64,000 bases of DNA from Peptoniphilus_A olsenii (GTDB lineage Bacteria > Bacillota > Clostridia > Tissierellales > Peptoniphilaceae): positions 81,877-145,876 of the forward strand of contig NZ_JBEPMA010000005.1 in the NCBI RefSeq assembly GCF_040545475.1, read 5' to 3'. Under the pieces are notes generated by a model, which saw only the letters and a program-made list of their open reading frames with translations, searched no databases and was not told where the DNA came from. This document shows, piece by piece, positions 61,245 to 64,000 of this stretch. Position 1 is the first letter of the stretch. Each line of letters begins with the position of its first letter. The position numbers and the translations under genes are program-made.

Positions 61245-62012
61245 ATGAATTTCACCGAAGACTTAAAAATGGTATATGAAAAAGCAATAAGGGATAGCAT
61301 AAGTAAAATAACAAAAAATCCACTTATACTAATAATGCCTTTGATATATAGCATCATTTACAAATTTGTAATGATGGCTTTTAATATAACTTTAGCACCC
61401 GTTCTTGGTTTCGCATCTGGTTTTATCTTGCCAATAATTTCATCCTTAATATTGTCTAGTTATTATTCACAATTAAGTGATGTGATATTTTACAACAGAT
61501 TAAACTTTAATAATTTTAAAAACTCCTTTAAAGATTATTTTGCCTCTATTTATTCTGTATATTTTATATTAATATTAATATCTTGGATAACTCCAGCATT
61601 GTCAAAGATGATGTCAATATTAATAGTAATAAACTTTATATTAATAATTGTGTTAAATCCAATAGCAGAATCAATATATATACGTGGAGAATACTATACA
61701 AGTGCTTATTCTCATTGTGTAGAATTTATGAAAGAAAATTTTTTATTGTGGATTATACCTTTTATAATCTATCTCATTCTATTGAGGATTTTAGGATTAA
61801 GCATAGAAAATTATATACTTACATCAAATATAATAGATACACCTTTAGGGTTAAACACAGAAAGTTTAGTTGTGTTGGGCTTTGATATACAAAACTTAAA
61901 ACAACTTTTAATAATAGTATTAACTGGGGTGTATGCGATTTTCAGAGGATGTTTATATAAAATATTGCATAATTCCACAAGAAGAAAAAGAGCTTACATG
62001 GGAGAGATTTAA
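61245..62012 (+). CDS. Uncharacterised multi-pass membrane protein
   Basis: A 255-residue protein with about five or six hydrophobic helices (for example PLILIMPLIYSIIYKFVMMAF, GFILPIISSLILSSY, LIVINFILIIVLNPI, LWIIPFIIYLILLRILG, LKQLLIIVLTGVYAIF) and a basic C-terminus with RRKRAYM. I use ATG 61245 with AAGGAG; an in-frame TTG at 61185 lies in argS and would add a spurious stretch. It follows argS by 10 bases and its stop abuts the start of the next gene, so the three are co-transcribed. No family is recognised. Confidence 0.75.
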   Translation: MNFTEDLKMVYEKAIRDSISKITKNPLILIMPLIYSIIYKFVMMAFNITLAPVLGFASGFILPIISSLILSSYYSQLSDVIFYNRLNFNNFKNSFKDYFASIYSVYFILILISWITPALSKMMSILIVINFILIIVLNPIAESIYIRGEYYTSAYSHCVEFMKENFLLWIIPFIIYLILLRILGLSIENYILTSNIIDTPLGLNTESLVVLGFDIQNLKQLLIIVLTGVYAIFRGCLYKILHNSTRRKRAYMGEI

Positions 62013-63113
62013 TTGCCGTTAAAAGATGAATTAGAACAAAAATTACAAGATATTGTATTTATAGAGTTAAAAAAAGAGTACCAACTGAGAGATATTAGTC
62101 TACCAGTTGGTACATCTTTACCTATAAGATTAGAATATATATTAAATGATTTAAAAGAAGATAAAGAGATAGAAAATATAAGTGCAGAAAAAATTGTAGA
62201 CTCAATAATATATTTATTGGGAATAGACAAAGATTTTATATACAAAAAACAATATCTGGATATTTTAATTGAATTAGGATTAGACTTAAAAAAATATACA
62301 ATGCATAAATCATTTGAAAATCAAGAAACACAAATACTAGATTCATTTATATACCTAAATTCATACTTAAATATACTAGGAGAAGATAAAGATATTCTAT
62401 TTAAACAAGCTAATATATTAGAAGCATACTATAATCAGACTATTTCAGAAAGAGAAATTGAAGAGAATAACAAAATATTAGAAAATATAATCAGAAGATA
62501 TAATAATATCCTAAATATTGATGAACAATATGAACTTGCATACTACAGATTGGCATATATAAATTTAAACATGAATAGATTCATAAAATCAAAATTATAT
62601 TTTGAAAAATTCATAAACTACTCAAAAGATGAAGAATTGAAACAAGATGCTAGGTCAAAAATAGAAATGTTAAAAAATTATGTATTGTATGATTCTGCAA
62701 GAGCATATATATCACGAGGCAAATTTACAAAAGCTAAAAAAGATTTGGTAAACATTGACAATAATTACACGAAAAAAATGCAATATTATTATTTGCTAGG
62801 ACTATGCGAATTTAACTTAGGAGAATTAGAAGAAGCAGAAAAAAGTATTAATAAATCTATAAGTTACAAAATTAATGAAGAAAATATAAATCTATTAGCT
62901 ATGATCCAATTAAATAAAGAAGAGTTTAACAAAGCTATTCAAACCTACAAAATAGGTATCGAAAATTTACAGAATTCTTTTACATTAAATTATAATTTAG
63001 GCTTGGTTCTTTTAGATATTGGTGATAAAATAGAATCTGTCACTTATTTAGAAAAAGCTTATGAAATAAGTCCACAAGCTGAATTAAAAAAATTTCTAAA
63101 AAGTTTAAAATAA
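62013..63113 (+). CDS. Tetratricopeptide-repeat protein, function unknown
   Basis: A 366-residue soluble protein that begins with a TTG, 7 bases after GGGAGAG. From about residue 140 to the end the sequence repeats helical hairpins of the TPR type: LAYINLNMNRFIKSKLYFEKFI, YYLLGLCEFNLGELEEAEKS, LLAMIQLNKEEFNKAIQTYK and LNYNLGLVLLDIGDKIESVTYLEKAYEISPQ. The N-terminal 130 residues are acidic and helical. TPR folds scaffold protein contacts; the membrane protein just upstream is the obvious candidate partner. It ends 2 bases before the rRNA promoter P1. Confidence 0.75.
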   Translation: MPLKDELEQKLQDIVFIELKKEYQLRDISLPVGTSLPIRLEYILNDLKEDKEIENISAEKIVDSIIYLLGIDKDFIYKKQYLDILIELGLDLKKYTMHKSFENQETQILDSFIYLNSYLNILGEDKDILFKQANILEAYYNQTISEREIEENNKILENIIRRYNNILNIDEQYELAYYRLAYINLNMNRFIKSKLYFEKFINYSKDEELKQDARSKIEMLKNYVLYDSARAYISRGKFTKAKKDLVNIDNNYTKKMQYYYLLGLCEFNLGELEEAEKSINKSISYKINEENINLLAMIQLNKEEFNKAIQTYKIGIENLQNSFTLNYNLGLVLLDIGDKIESVTYLEKAYEISPQAELKKFLKSLK

Positions 63114-63115
63114 TG

Positions 63116-63144
63116 TTGACAAAGTTAAAATATTATTATATACT
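63116..63144 (+). promoter_or_regulatory. rRNA operon promoter P1
   Basis: Consensus TTGACA at 63116-63121 and TATACT at 63139-63144, 17-base spacing. A hairpin GTTGTC-GCGTGA-GACAAC follows at 63151-63168. Confidence 0.8.
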
Positions 63145-63229
63145 ATAAAAGTTGTCGCGTGAGACAACAAGCTTGTAAAAACAATCTGTAAAAGAGATAT
63201 AAAAATTTAAAAAGTTTTGTAAAATCTAC

Positions 63230-63258
63230 TTGACAAAGAAAAAGAAACAAGCTATAAT
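63230..63258 (+). promoter_or_regulatory. rRNA operon promoter P2
   Basis: Consensus TTGACA at 63230-63235 and consensus TATAAT at 63253-63258, 17-base spacing: the strongest promoter in the window. Confidence 0.9.
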
Positions 63259-63399
63259 AAAATAGCTGTTCCGGTATAGGACAGCATGAAACATGTTAAT
63301 TAAATAGTGTGAAGATATAAATTCGTGATATAATCACAAAGCAAAAAGCAAACCAGATATTCGTTTAGTTTAAAACTAGAAGAGTTAGGTAAACCAAAT
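63259..63399 (+). other. Leader of the rRNA transcript
   Basis: About 140 bases between P2 and the 16S start. It contains a bulged hairpin from GCTGTTCC to GGACAGC (about 63265-63285) and a short one, GTGATATAATCAC (about 63325-63337). The TGATATAAT in the latter could be a third -10 but has no -35. These are probably processing or antitermination elements. Confidence 0.5.

Positions 63400-64000
<601 letters not shown>

Overview
The window is a 64-kb chromosomal segment from a low-GC, strictly fermentative Firmicute. AT-rich codon use, strong Shine-Dalgarno sites, sigma-A promoters, a ctsR-mcsA-mcsB-clpC operon, a glmS ribozyme and amino-acid fermentation genes all point that way. The 5' part of a 16S rRNA gene at the right edge, with the histidine and tryptophan catabolic genes, suggests the Tissierellia (Peptoniphilaceae-like anaerobic cocci). 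That placement is an inference: I could not search the 16S sequence. I see no prophage, insertion sequence, CRISPR array or tRNA gene; this is mostly core genome with a catabolic block on the left.

Left block (1-9 kb): the tail of an amidohydrolase (probably imidazolonepropionase), an NhaC-type antiporter, a small membrane protein, histidine ammonia-lyase, then an operon with its own promoter: ftcD, fhs, fchA and a GlmL-type mutase-associated ATPase. Together they would turn histidine into glutamate, move the formimino group onto tetrahydrofolate and recover it as formate plus ATP. GlmL hints that glutamate goes on through a B12-dependent mutase. Next comes a MacAB-like ABC exporter (9.2-13.2 kb) behind a direct-repeat regulator site, divergent tmcAL and ackA, yceD-rpmF, a tryptophanase with an NSS-family transporter (16.8-20 kb), and an iron alcohol dehydrogenase with a Rex-like operator.

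Middle block (21-37 kb): an SLH-domain surface protein with a perfect WalR-type box, a CNNM/HlyC membrane protein, glmS with its ribozyme, a parvulin, a divergent RelA/SpoT-fold protein, PepD, a DUF1292 protein with a metal-ligand-rich head, a radical-SAM enzyme, a run of small unknown genes including an unlisted 27-residue membrane peptide, a YeiH-type permease, rpsD with a leader hairpin, an M29 aminopeptidase and comEA.

Right block (37-64 kb): a second-type EF-G, a GntR regulator, the CtsR heat-shock operon (two CtsR boxes; McsB has lost its recognisable catalytic residues), radA, a CarD-like factor, a PIN/TRAM membrane protein, a secreted phosphodiester-glycosidase-domain protein, pheST-zapA-U32 peptidase-mutS2-argS and two uncharacterised genes, then two tandem rRNA promoters and the start of 16S rRNA.

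The strongest candidates for something not well described are the apparently catalytically dead McsB inside an otherwise intact CtsR operon, the divergent RelA/SpoT-like protein, and the 27-residue membrane peptide wedged between two uncharacterised genes.
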